45,827 nt of DNA from Deltaproteobacteria bacterium. GTDB lineage: Bacteria; Myxococcota_A; UBA796; CAJQPC01. Below are positions 1 to 8,381 of the stretch, one piece after another. The notes under the pieces are model-generated. The model saw nothing but the letters and a program-made list of their open reading frames with translations. It did no database searches and was not told the origin of the DNA. The stretch is from positions 1 through 45,827 of the forward strand of contig JADKFE010000079.1 in NCBI GenBank assembly GCA_016717595.1, given 5' to 3'. The position numbers and the translations under genes are program-made. Every line of letters starts with the position of its first letter. Within the stretch, counting starts at the first letter, position 1.

Positions 1-3000
1 GATGTCGTCGATGACGCCGCCTGGCGGTGATCGGGGTCGGCGCTGGCCTGGGCGTCGACGAGAGGCCTGGGATATGATCGTTTGCCGACTGTGTGGCGAG
101 CAGCGCCGTGCGGCCTCTCCTCCAGGCGCTGCTGCCGTGACAGCGCGTCGCTGGGATCCATCACGTAGTCCACGTCGGACTCGGAGAGGCCCATGCGCTG
201 CAGGCGGATGAGCTCGCTCATCAGCGCGTCGTCGCTCATCGGCGCCGGGCCGTTGGTCTCATTCGCCGGGGGCGGCGTGGTGTTGGCGCTGTCGCTGGTG
301 TTCGTGACCGTGCGTAATGCGACGCGGGGGTCTTCGCCCTGGTCGATCAGCGTCGCCAGCCGCTCGCGCTGGGCGTCGTTGAGGGTCTGGATGAGCGTCA
401 GCTCCTCGGCGGTGGGCGCGGGGAGATCGAGGATCGGGGCTGGCGTCTGATCTTGGGGCGTGGTGTGCTGGTCTTGGGGTGTCGTGTGCTGGTCTTGGGG
501 CGTGGTCTCTGTGCCGCCTTGCTCCTGGGTCGCCGTCTCCAGCTCGCTGTCGATGCGGGTGACCTCGTCCAGATGCGTCTGTACGTCCTCCAGCCGCGGC
601 TGCATGGTGTCCACGACGTCTTGATCGACGCTGAGGAGCTGGGTCTCGGCCTGATCGACCTCGGCCTGGGCCTGCTCGCGGCTGACGTTGGCGCCTTGCT
701 CCGCGTTCGGGTCGGCGGTGGGGTTGTTGTTGTCTTGGTCGCCGCCCGCCCGCTCGTTGAGATCGGCGAGGTCCGCGGCCACCTCCTCGTCGTTCTGCTG
801 CAAGGACTGCGAGGACTGCTCCTCATCGGCGTTGTACTGTGTCGCCGCCTCCTCCAAGGCGGCCTGCGCGGTGTGGCGGCGGTTGGCTAGCTCACCCAGG
901 CTGCCGTCGAGGCCGCCCTGGACCACGCCGAGAGCGCCTTGGGTGCCGATCTGGCTCGCGGCCTGATCGAGCTCGATGGTGCGGCCACGCAGCACGGCGT
1001 CTTCAGTGATGCCGACGGCCTCGCTGCTCATGTTGCCCAGGCCGTTGGCCAGGGCCCCGCGCCCGCCGTAGAGCCAGAGGCTCCCGTTGGGGCTCAGGGT
1101 GAGCCGCTGGGTGATGTTCTGGGAGACGCCGGTGCTGACCATGTTGGTGGTCGCCCCGCGGAAGCCCGAGTAGAGCGACTCCCCGATGCCCGCGCCGAAG
1201 CCGTTGTTCCAGGTGTCGTCGGTCATGGCGGTGCGGCTGAACTGATCGACGAAGCCTTGGCCGCCTGAGGTCATCACCTGGCGGGTGATCTGCTGACCGG
1301 CGGTGCGTGTGGCCTGGCCCGCGGTGTTGAGGTACGCGCCCGCCCCCGCCGTGGCCGCGCTGACCGCGGTGACGCCGAGGTCCACCGCCGCCGCCTCCCA
1401 GCCGTAACGACCGCCGCGGATGAGCTGGTTCGCCCCCACCGCCACGAGGCCCGAGCCCGCGGTGACGCCGGCGGTGATCATCGCCACGGCCGGGGCGGCG
1501 GCGCCCGCGGTCAACACCGTCGCCAGGATGGCCCCGGTGATCATGATGCCCGTGGTGACCGCCCCGGCGATGGAGTCGATGCGCTCGCGGTGGTTGGCGG
1601 CGTTGAGGCCGATGATGCCGCACAGTTCAGTGTAGCGGCGGTATTGCTCCTCGGTGCCGATGAAACGACCGCTCGCGTCAAACGCGGCGCTGGCGTTCCC
1701 GCCACCCACCTCGGCGAGCAGATCTTGGAGGCGACCGTGGTTGATGCGCAGGCTGTCGGACTCATCCCCGGCGAGCCCGGAGAGCATCCCGCTGTGCTCA
1801 CCGACGGTGTAATCGTACTCGATCTGCGCGGCCTGTAGGCGACGGTCGGAGTATTCCCCGGTGAAGTATTGGCTGTCGCCGAGCATCGCGATCTCTTGCT
1901 CGCGGGCCTCGTCGCCGCTGTACTCCGAGAAGGTGCCGCCGAACAGACGATCGTGGAGGGTCTCGTCGCCCTCTGCGAAACGATCTTGCCAGATCTGCTG
2001 GGCCTGATCGGCCTCCTGGGGGGTGAGGCCCGCCCAGGCGCGCTGCATCCGGTCTTCATCGGTGCCCGCGCCGTCCACAGAGAGCTGGCTGATCAGCGCG
2101 ACGACCTGCTCGTTGTTGGTGCCCGCCGCGAGCATCTCCTGGTGCGCCTCGATCTCCAGCGCGGAGTTGTCGGCGTTCTGGTAGACCTGCCCGATGGCGT
2201 CGCTCACGCTGGCCGGGCCGCCTTCACGACCGCCGTACTGCGCCTGCCACGCGGCCTCAAACTCGGCCTGGCGCTCGGCTTGGCGCTGGGTGGCCGCGGC
2301 GTGGTCGGGGTGGTTGGGGTCGCGGATGGCCTGCTGATCGGCGCTGCTCATGTACAGCGCCGTCTCCATGTTCTGCTCTTTGGGCCCGCCGCTGCGCGTG
2401 CGCTCGACCTCAAACCGCGCCACGTCGGCGCTGAGGCTGTCGTTGCCTTGGGTGATCAGCGCAGAGGCGAGGTCGCGGTTCGCGCCGGTCACGGAGCTGC
2501 TGTACATGCCCGTCTGGGCGTTGTAGGTGGCCCCCTCGGTGTATTGATAGGAGTCCCGACTCCCTACAGAGAAGTTGACCAAGGCGTCGTAGGCGGCCTG
2601 CTGATCCACCGCCGGGAGGTTCACGGCGTTGGCCTGCACGTTGTTCTGAATGTTCACGAACTCCTGGGCGATGAGGGCGCGCTCATCGGGGTTCATGCCC
2701 GCCAAGGCGGTGTGCAGGGCGTCCTCGTCGCCGTCGCGGCGAGCGTTGTTGATCGAGTCCCGCAGGCGGTAGGCGTCGGCGCGGGCGGTGTTGTTCACCA
2801 GCAGGGCCTGGGTGACGTTCAGGTCGGTGCCGCCGAGGCTCGACTCGAGCTCGCTGCGGGTGGACTCCCAGCCGGGGAGATCCTGCATCGCCGTGCGCTC
2901 GGCGGGGTCCAAGGAGCGCAGGATGGCCTCGATCTGCGCCTCGTCGTCGCCGTACCAGTTCATGTTGTCTTCGAGCTCAAGCCGCGCCCCTTCAGCGCGC

Positions 3001-5357
3001 CGCCCGGCGAGGTAAGCGTTGCCGATGGCCAGCTCGCCCTCGTCGAGATCGTCGGCCATGAACCCGCGGAGCGTCGCGCGCACCCCGCTGCCGCCGGAGT
3101 GAACCCGCGTCCACATCAGCTCGGTGGCCTCGCCCATGGCCGGGGTCTCGATGCGGCGCAGGGCGTTGAACAGCTTGTCCTCATCCGTGCCCATGCCGCG
3201 CATCGCCGACCAGGCGTCGCTGCAGATGCTAGAGAGCTTGGCCTCTAAACCATCGGCGACGGGGCCGGGGTTGATGTTGCTGGCGTAGGTGTTGATCTCG
3301 GTGTTCAGCTCACCTTGGTACACCGCGAGCTGCGCGCCGAGGCGGGCGTCAGACTCGGTGAGCTTGGTCTGGATGCTGGCCTCGATGCCCGCGACGTAGG
3401 TGTCGAGATCGGGGCCGAGGGGGGCGGTGTAGGCCGTGACCGAGGCGCGCACAGACTCCGCGAGCGCCCCGAGGCCCAGCGCGAAGCGGTCGCCGATGGC
3501 GATGAGCGCGTCGGACTTCTCTGTGGACAGTCTCTCGGCGACGGTGGCCGCGTCGGTGCCGAAGGCGGCCAAGGCGTCGATCTGTGTGGTCATCGCCGAG
3601 GTGACGTTGCTCACGGAGTCGGCGCGGAGCTGGTCGAGGCTCGCGGTGTTCGCCGCGTCGGCGGTCTCTAAGGCGGCGAGCTGCTCAGCGACGAGCTCTT
3701 GGGCCGTCGTCGCGTCCAAGAACTGCCCGCCGTCGATCGCCGCGCGGGCGCCCTCGCCGATCTGTGCGTATTGCGCGGCGATGTCGGCGCTGGTGTTGGT
3801 GAACTGCGCGTCTACGTCGGCGAGGTGGGTGCCGAGATCCAGCTCACATTGGTCGCTGGAGCGCTCGGCGTCGGCCACGCTCGTCGCCGAGTCTTGCTCA
3901 AGCTGCGCGGTGGCCTCGGCGGCGAGGGTGGTGACGTCGGCGGTCGCCGACTCGGTGTCGAGGGTGAGCTGCGTGACGGCCGCGTCATGGGCGCCGGTGA
4001 TCGCCGTCTCCCCCTCGGTGGCGGCGGTGTCAACCCGCGCGGTGAGCGGCTGCAAGAATCCGGCGACGACAGCCGCGTGCCCCAAGCCCTGAATCTCGGT
4101 CTGGGCGCGGGTGGGGCCTTGGGCGCGAATGCGTGTGGAGTCGGTGTCGACGATGGCCTTCGCGGCCTTCACGCGCAGCTCCCCTTTGGCGCGCTCGATG
4201 GCGTCGCCGGAGCCCAAGAAGGTCGCGGCGATGGTCTCTTTGTTGGTGACCAAGGAGTCGGCGGCCGTGGTGGCGGCGCTGGCGAACTCGGCCCCGCGGC
4301 GGGTCTCCAGATCGGTGAAGGGGGTCGTCCAGGTGCTCTGCAGCTCGACGATGCGGCCCCGCGCCGTGGTGATCGCCGTGTTGAGCAGGCCGACGGACTC
4401 CGTCGCCAAGGTGGCGAGCTCGCCTTGGGCTTGGGTGGAGGCGGACTGAATGGTGGACTTGACCGTCTCCGCCGTGGCGTTGACCGCCGCCCCGGCGCCG
4501 TCGTAGGCCGCGCTGATGTCGTTGAACACCTGGGCGAAGGTGGTCTGGATCTGCGTGGAGAGGCCGCTCTCTAGCTCGCCGCGGGCCTCTTGGGCGACAC
4601 GCTCCATCGCCGCGGCCTGGGCGCTCTGGCGGGTGGCGATCTCGGCGAACAGCCCGTCGAGCTCGCCCTGGGCGATGGCGCGGTGCTCGTCGGGGGTCAT
4701 GCCCGTGCCTTGGGTGATGGCCTCCGAGGCTTGCTCGTCGATGGCGCCGCCGCTCAGGGTGGGCGCGGCGCCGACGCCCAAGACCGGCGCGCGGGTGGGC
4801 GCGATCGGGGTCATCGGGCCGCCTGTTTCACCGCCTTGGGCGCCCTCCTCGACGCCCATCGCCGTGGCGGTGGCGCCGGTCTGGGCGTCGCCGGTGGCGC
4901 CCGTGGCCTCCTCTCCGGCGGGCGCCGCGGCGCTGAGCCCGGCCTCTCCGCCGCCCGCGTCGGCCGCGCCGCCCGCCGGGGCTCCTGGCGCGGCTCCAGC
5001 GCCGCCGCCCTCGCCGTCGGCGGCGCCGCCGGGGGCCCCTCCGCCGCCGCCACCGCCACCGCCACCGCCGCCCTCCGTGCTCTGCCCGCCGTCCCCTTGG
5101 GTCTGACCCTCCGCGCCTTGAAGCTCAGCGTTGGGCTCCTCGGTGGTCGGGTTGGGGGTCTGGGCCGCGCCGGGGGTCTGGGCCGCGCCGGGGGTCTGGC
5201 CGCGGAGGGCGTCCTGGGCGAACTGGTTGCCGCGGCCGCCGTTGGCGCCTCCTGGCCCGTCCTGCTGAGCGCCGTTCGGCGCTTGATGCGAAGTCGCGGT
5301 GTCCTGATTGTTCGCATCTTGCGAGGCAGCAGAACGACGGGAGGTGCTCAGGTTCAT
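1..5357 (-). CDS. Giant annexin-repeat, coiled-coil protein (C-terminus beyond left edge)
   Basis: The frame opens at ATG 5357 and stays open to base 1, giving about 1,785 visible codons; the C-terminus is missing. Approximate layout by residue: 1-210 is low-complexity Gln/Gly/Ala with three TPGAAQ-like units (52-70) and a glycine run (94-106). 219-695 is an Ala/Thr/Gln-rich helical, coiled-coil-like region. Annexin-like motifs of the type GMGTDEDKLFNALRR lie near 715, with degenerate copies near 800 and 875 and a further GAGTDEDRM copy near 1095. 1262-1310 is a glycine/alanine-rich hydrophobic stretch. 1615-1635 holds three TTPQDQH units. Long proteins with GTDED annexin-like repeats are known beside extracellular contractile injection systems, often with a DUF4157 domain, but I see no DUF4157 or HExxH motif in the visible part. 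A toxin or injected-cargo role is therefore inference. No signal peptide is evident. Confidence 0.85.
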   Translation of the reverse strand, partial: MNLSTSRRSAASQDANNQDTATSHQAPNGAQQDGPGGANGGRGNQFAQDALRGQTPGAAQTPGAAQTPNPTTEEPNAELQGAEGQTQGDGGQSTEGGGGGGGGGGGGAPGGAADGEGGGAGAAPGAPAGGAADAGGGEAGLSAAAPAGEEATGATGDAQTGATATAMGVEEGAQGGETGGPMTPIAPTRAPVLGVGAAPTLSGGAIDEQASEAITQGTGMTPDEHRAIAQGELDGLFAEIATRQSAQAAAMERVAQEARGELESGLSTQIQTTFAQVFNDISAAYDGAGAAVNATAETVKSTIQSASTQAQGELATLATESVGLLNTAITTARGRIVELQSTWTTPFTDLETRRGAEFASAATTAADSLVTNKETIAATFLGSGDAIERAKGELRVKAAKAIVDTDSTRIRAQGPTRAQTEIQGLGHAAVVAGFLQPLTARVDTAATEGETAITGAHDAAVTQLTLDTESATADVTTLAAEATAQLEQDSATSVADAERSSDQCELDLGTHLADVDAQFTNTSADIAAQYAQIGEGARAAIDGGQFLDATTAQELVAEQLAALETADAANTASLDQLRADSVSNVTSAMTTQIDALAAFGTDAATVAERLSTEKSDALIAIGDRFALGLGALAESVRASVTAYTAPLGPDLDTYVAGIEASIQTKLTESDARLGAQLAVYQGELNTEINTYASNINPGPVADGLEAKLSSICSDAWSAMRGMGTDEDKLFNALRRIETPAMGEATELMWTRVHSGGSGVRATLRGFMADDLDEGELAIGNAYLAGRRAEGARLELEDNMNWYGDDEAQIEAILRSLDPAERTAMQDLPGWESTRSELESSLGGTDLNVTQALLVNNTARADAYRLRDSINNARRDGDEDALHTALAGMNPDERALIAQEFVNIQNNVQANAVNLPAVDQQAAYDALVNFSVGSRDSYQYTEGATYNAQTGMYSSSVTGANRDLASALITQGNDSLSADVARFEVERTRSGGPKEQNMETALYMSSADQQAIRDPNHPDHAAATQRQAERQAEFEAAWQAQYGGREGGPASVSDAIGQVYQNADNSALEIEAHQEMLAAGTNNEQVVALISQLSVDGAGTDEDRMQRAWAGLTPQEADQAQQIWQDRFAEGDETLHDRLFGGTFSEYSGDEAREQEIAMLGDSQYFTGEYSDRRLQAAQIEYDYTVGEHSGMLSGLAGDESDSLRINHGRLQDLLAEVGGGNASAAFDASGRFIGTEEQYRRYTELCGIIGLNAANHRERIDSIAGAVTTGIMITGAILATVLTAGAAAPAVAMITAGVTAGSGLVAVGANQLIRGGRYGWEAAAVDLGVTAVSAATAGAGAYLNTAGQATRTAGQQITRQVMTSGGQGFVDQFSRTAMTDDTWNNGFGAGIGESLYSGFRGATTNMVSTGVSQNITQRLTLSPNGSLWLYGGRGALANGLGNMSSEAVGITEDAVLRGRTIELDQAASQIGTQGALGVVQGGLDGSLGELANRRHTAQAALEEAATQYNADEEQSSQSLQQNDEEVAADLADLNERAGGDQDNNNPTADPNAEQGANVSREQAQAEVDQAETQLLSVDQDVVDTMQPRLEDVQTHLDEVTRIDSELETATQEQGGTETTPQDQHTTPQDQHTTPQDQTPAPILDLPAPTAEELTLIQTLNDAQRERLATLIDQGEDPRVALRTVTNTSDSANTTPPPANETNGPAPMSDDALMSELIRLQRMGLSESDVDYVMDPSDALSRQQRLEERPHGAARHTVGKRSYPRPLVDAQASADPDHRQAASSTT
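448..506 (-). repeat. Three 21-base units inside the giant gene (TTPQDQH)
   Basis: Three consecutive in-frame 21-base units encode TTPQDQH, TTPQDQH and TTPQDQ-T. Units one and two differ only at a few third-position bases. They sit in a flexible acidic linker near residue 1625 of the giant protein. Such units can change copy number by slippage without breaking the frame. Confidence 0.75.
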
Positions 5358-5547
5358 TGGTCACCGGGGGAGCGTCGAAGGGGGGGCGCTGGAGCGTGGG
5401 GCGGGGAAAACAGTCAAAATGAGTCTACAGCGCGATCGAAAAGTCGCCACTCAAGAAAGCGGGCGCGTGAGAGATCCTCGTCCTCCGTGCTCGGGAGGGC
5501 GGGTCAGGCCGCGTCTTTGGCGTCATCGCGCCGCGAGGCCGGTTGGA

Positions 5548-6108
5548 TCAGCGTCGCGCCGCCGCCTCAAGCTCCTCCATCATCTCCCCACCTTGAAGAG
5601 ACCACGCCGTCGGCAAGGCCCACTCGGGCACGTCGCCGCCCAAGGCCGAGGCCCACTCGCAGCGGGCCTGGGTGCGGCCATCGCCGAGATCGGTGAGGGT
5701 CCAGCGCCCGGCGTACTCCTTGAGGCGCACCACACCAGGCACCTCCGGCGCGGCGTCTGGCGCCGGAGACCAGTCCACGCGGGTGGTGGGGCCGTCCTTG
5801 TGGGTGGTGAAGCGGGCCACGGCGTCGCGTGGGGCCAGGGGCGCGGGCAGGCGCATGGTGAAGGTGGCGAGGCCCGGGGCGAGGGCGCGGGCCTCGGTGA
5901 TGCGGGAGAAGACGCTGGGGTAAGAGGTGAAGTCCATCAACATTCGCCCGAGCGTAGACGCCGGGGCGTGAAGGATCGCCTCGGAGACGCACCACGGCGA
6001 GGCCCCGGGGGCGCAGCGCACGGTGATGGCGCCGGAGCGGATCTCCTCCCACCTCAAGTTGGACGGCGGCGTGAGGCCAAGGAGCAGCAGGAGCGGGGCG
6101 GAGGGCAT
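5548..6108 (-). CDS. START/SRPBCC-fold lipid-binding protein, probably exported
   Basis: This 186-residue protein starts at ATG 6108, which has a GGGAG ribosome-binding site 7 bases upstream; a longer reading from 6144 lacks this. Residues 1-20 are hydrophobic and resemble a signal peptide. The rest matches the START/polyketide-cyclase-like fold: a conserved stretch with DFTSYPSVFSRI about a third of the way in, a central run of beta-strands, and a C-terminal amphipathic helix (GGEMMEELEAAARR). Members of the fold bind lipids or other hydrophobic ligands in a cavity; the ligand here is unknown. It lies downstream of the Rpn gene on the same strand with a 68-base gap, so co-transcription is possible. 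Confidence 0.7.
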   Translation of the reverse strand: MPSAPLLLLLGLTPPSNLRWEEIRSGAITVRCAPGASPWCVSEAILHAPASTLGRMLMDFTSYPSVFSRITEARALAPGLATFTMRLPAPLAPRDAVARFTTHKDGPTTRVDWSPAPDAAPEVPGVVRLKEYAGRWTLTDLGDGRTQARCEWASALGGDVPEWALPTAWSLQGGEMMEELEAAARR

Positions 6109-6176
6109 CGCGGATCTCCCAGAGCGGCCGCGCGGGCGGCCCAATGCCCAAGGAGCTTAACCGCTGGGCGCCTCAT

Positions 6177-7130
6177 TCAGCCAGAGCGCGGAGCGGGCGC
6201 CAGCAGGCTCAGGAGCGTCTCGGCGTCGGGGGCCTGGGTCAGCCAGCGCTCTAGCTCGTCGAGGGCGGCCTCGTTGAGGCGATCCCAGGCCCAATCGGGC
6301 AGGCTGGCGTAGGGCCCGGCGCGCAGACTGATGAACAGAAGTCGCCGCGCGTGCGCCGCGCCCTCTTGGCGGAGCTGATCTCCATAGCGGAGCAGGTCGT
6401 CTTCAGCGGCCTCGCCCATCGTCTCTCGGATGACCATCCTCGCCTCGTCCGAGGGGCCACGGCGCCCCATCTCGAGCACATAACGCAGCACCGCTGAGGC
6501 GACCCCCAGCCCTCGCTCGGTGATCAGCGCCTCAAACAGCGGGCGGTTGGCGCAGAGGGTGTCCCAGAGGTCGTCATCGCGGGCGTGGCGCAGCAGGAGC
6601 AAGGTGAGCCGGGTGGCGGCCTCGCCGCCGATCTGAGCGTCCGATCGAGGGGTGAGGTCGTAGAGCACGGGATCGGCGCTGGGGAGGTAGGGCGCGAGGG
6701 CGTCGAGGGCCTCGGCGGGGGCGTCGTAGAGCGCGCGCAGCGTACGCGCCGAGGACCAAGGGCGCGGCGCGTGGCAGACCACCACGGGCACCACGAGGGG
6801 CAGGCCCCGGGCGCCTTGGGCGCGGAGCTGCTCCCAGACGCCGCGGGTGTAGCGCAACAGGCGCAGGGGCAGGGTGGGGTCGGCCTGGGACTGGTGCTCG
6901 ATGAGCAGGGTGATCCAGGACTCAGCGCCCAGAAGCGGCGCGGCGAAACGAAGGTCGGACAGGCGCTCGCCGAGGGCCTCGTCGATGAGATCGACGGGCC
7001 GGGGCTCAAGCCGGGAGAGGTCGATGAGCGTGAGCAGGCTTGGCGGCAGGGCGAGCTGGAGCAGCCGCGCGGCCTCGGCGGGCGCGGAGAAGACGAGCTT
7101 AAAGAGCTTGTCGTGGAGACCTCGGGTCAT
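6177..7130 (-). CDS. Rpn-family PD-(D/E)XK nuclease (first copy)
   Basis: This 317-residue protein belongs to the Rpn / YhgA-like / transposase_31 group. It starts with the hallmark HDKLFKLVFS at ATG 7130. The nuclease core is visible as VDLIDEALGERLSDL (Asp) followed by IEHQSQADPTLPLRLLRY (Glu-x-Gln variant of the catalytic ExK) around residues 70-115. Family members cut DNA and promote RecA-independent recombination, and some act in phage defence. In-frame internal ATGs at 6437 (preceded by GAGG, 5-base spacer) and 6419 could yield 86- or 80-residue C-terminal products, as reported for enterobacterial Rpn genes. An ATG at 7166 gives a longer protein, but the HDKLF start is the family norm. 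A paralogue lies at 20445. Confidence 0.85.
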   Translation of the reverse strand: MTRGLHDKLFKLVFSAPAEAARLLQLALPPSLLTLIDLSRLEPRPVDLIDEALGERLSDLRFAAPLLGAESWITLLIEHQSQADPTLPLRLLRYTRGVWEQLRAQGARGLPLVVPVVVCHAPRPWSSARTLRALYDAPAEALDALAPYLPSADPVLYDLTPRSDAQIGGEAATRLTLLLLRHARDDDLWDTLCANRPLFEALITERGLGVASAVLRYVLEMGRRGPSDEARMVIRETMGEAAEDDLLRYGDQLRQEGAAHARRLLFISLRAGPYASLPDWAWDRLNEAALDELERWLTQAPDAETLLSLLAPAPRSG

Positions 7131-7194
7131 GGCCGGGCCTATAACCAACTGGAGTGTGAGGCACATCCGATTGTCGCAGAGATTCCAACAAAAA

Positions 7195-7224
7195 TGGCGT
7201 TAGCGCTATATAGCTCGAACGCCA
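7195..7224. promoter_or_regulatory. 30-bp imperfect palindrome, putative operator
   Basis: Arms TGGCGTT (7195-7201) and AACGCCA (7218-7224) flank a perfect central palindrome GCTATATAGC (7205-7214), giving 13 paired positions of 15. It sits in the AT-rich divergent gap between the Rpn gene (start 7130) and the lipoprotein gene (start 7316). Its TATATA core could also act as a -10 element. A dimeric repressor site is the simplest reading. Confidence 0.5.
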
Positions 7225-7285
7225 ATGGCGCGAGATTTTCGCGGCTTGGAAGGCGGCGGCTTGAATGGGCGCGCCGTGGCTGGGG

Positions 7286-7291
7286 TAGTGT
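7286..7291 (+). promoter_or_regulatory. Possible -10 element (TAGTGT) for the first MBL-fold gene
   Basis: GGGTAGTGTT lies 24 bases before the start codon. The paralogue has GGGTAGCCTT (TAGCCT at 8352-8357) at the equivalent place, so the element is conserved between the duplicates. No convincing -35 is seen. Confidence 0.3.
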
Positions 7292-7315
7292 TCGGCCACC
7301 GCCCCCGAGGTGTCC

Positions 7316-8281
7316 ATGCGCCGCCTGATCTCCGTCTTGGCCCTGCTCTCGGCCTGCGCCGTCACCCACCACCCCAGCGCCCCCGCGGAGCTCCCGGCGG
7401 CCACGATGAGCGCCGCGGAGGCCGACCTCATCCCCCTGCTCAACACGCCAGGGCCGATCCGGCACAGCGTACACATCTCGGGGCGGTCCACGGCGACGAT
7501 CGACGGCCTTCTGGACCTCAACCACCCGAACGCCGCGGGCCTCCAGAACGGCGAGATCACCGTGGTCACGCCGGTGCATCGCCTGATTCACCCCAGCGCC
7601 GGGGTCTTTGTGGTGAACACCGGCTTTGAGCGCGCCATGACCCGGGGCGGTCGCGGCGCCGCCCGCGGGTTTGGCCTGGCGATGCTGAGCATCCAGAGCT
7701 TTGAGGAGCCCTTGGCCGACATCCTCACCAGCGCCGGGGCGCCCTTGGGCGGCGTGCTCCTCACCAGCGTGAGCATCCACAACGTCCTCGGCTTACGCGA
7801 TGTGCCGCCGGGCACGCCGATCTACGCCGGGGCGAACGACACCTCGTATGAGACGCCGTTCAACGCGTTCTTGTGGCGCACGGTGCAGAACACCTTCGAT
7901 GATCACGACCCGCTACGCACCTTCGCCGGGGCGGGCGCGGTGCGTCTGGGGCCGATTCAAGCGGCCTACGACCTGCTCGGCGACGGCTCCTTGTGGGCGC
8001 TCTCGACGCCGGGCCACACCCCAGGCGCGATGTCGTACCTCGCCCGCACGCCCGAGGGGCCGGTCTTGTTCACCGGGAACACGAGCTACACGATCTGGGG
8101 CTGGGAGCACGGCGTCGCGTCGGTGCATGGCGCCATCGACGCCAAGGCGAACGCGGCCTCGCTCAGCGCGCTGAAGGCGCTGGCGGCGAGCTTGCCGGGC
8201 CTGAAGGTCTACGTCGGCGCCGAGACCGACGGCGTCGGCACCGGGGTGGACGAGGCGCGCCCCCTGCCCGTGGAGGACTAG
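7316..8281 (+). CDS. Metallo-beta-lactamase-fold lipoprotein with metal site lost
   Basis: This 321-residue lipoprotein has signal peptide and lipobox LLSAC near residue 15, with ATG 7316 placed 5 bases after CGAGG. It aligns along its whole length with the next gene (8382). In the paralogue, metal-binding loops read THMHLDH, TGDT and VGHETDG; here they read TSVSIHN (residues about 148-154), TGNT and VGAETDG. The only canonical ligand kept is the His of TPGHTPG. VVDTG has also become VVNTG. Six of seven expected ligands are thus gone while the frame and fold are intact, which points to a pseudoenzyme (binding, regulatory or scaffold role) rather than simple decay. Substrate and partner are unknown. 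It probably resides in the cell envelope. Confidence 0.85.
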   Translation: MRRLISVLALLSACAVTHHPSAPAELPAATMSAAEADLIPLLNTPGPIRHSVHISGRSTATIDGLLDLNHPNAAGLQNGEITVVTPVHRLIHPSAGVFVVNTGFERAMTRGGRGAARGFGLAMLSIQSFEEPLADILTSAGAPLGGVLLTSVSIHNVLGLRDVPPGTPIYAGANDTSYETPFNAFLWRTVQNTFDDHDPLRTFAGAGAVRLGPIQAAYDLLGDGSLWALSTPGHTPGAMSYLARTPEGPVLFTGNTSYTIWGWEHGVASVHGAIDAKANAASLSALKALAASLPGLKVYVGAETDGVGTGVDEARPLPVED

Positions 8282-8381
8282 ACCGGCTGGTCTAACTTGG
8301 CGTCGGCGCGACATCGCTCGCACGCCAAGGGAAAACGCGCCGTGTTCGGGGTAGCCTTGGGGCATCCACCCTGAGGTGCTC

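Noticed and set aside
1869..3248. Long plus-strand open frames over the giant gene
   Set aside because: Their composition is repetitive (Gly/Val/Arg/Ala), no domain is visible, and the minus-strand frame below is continuous over more than 5 kb with repeats and domains.
5358..5547. Promoter or small gene before the giant gene
   Set aside because: It is AT-richer in part, but no -35/-10 pair with standard spacing and no coding frame was convincing.
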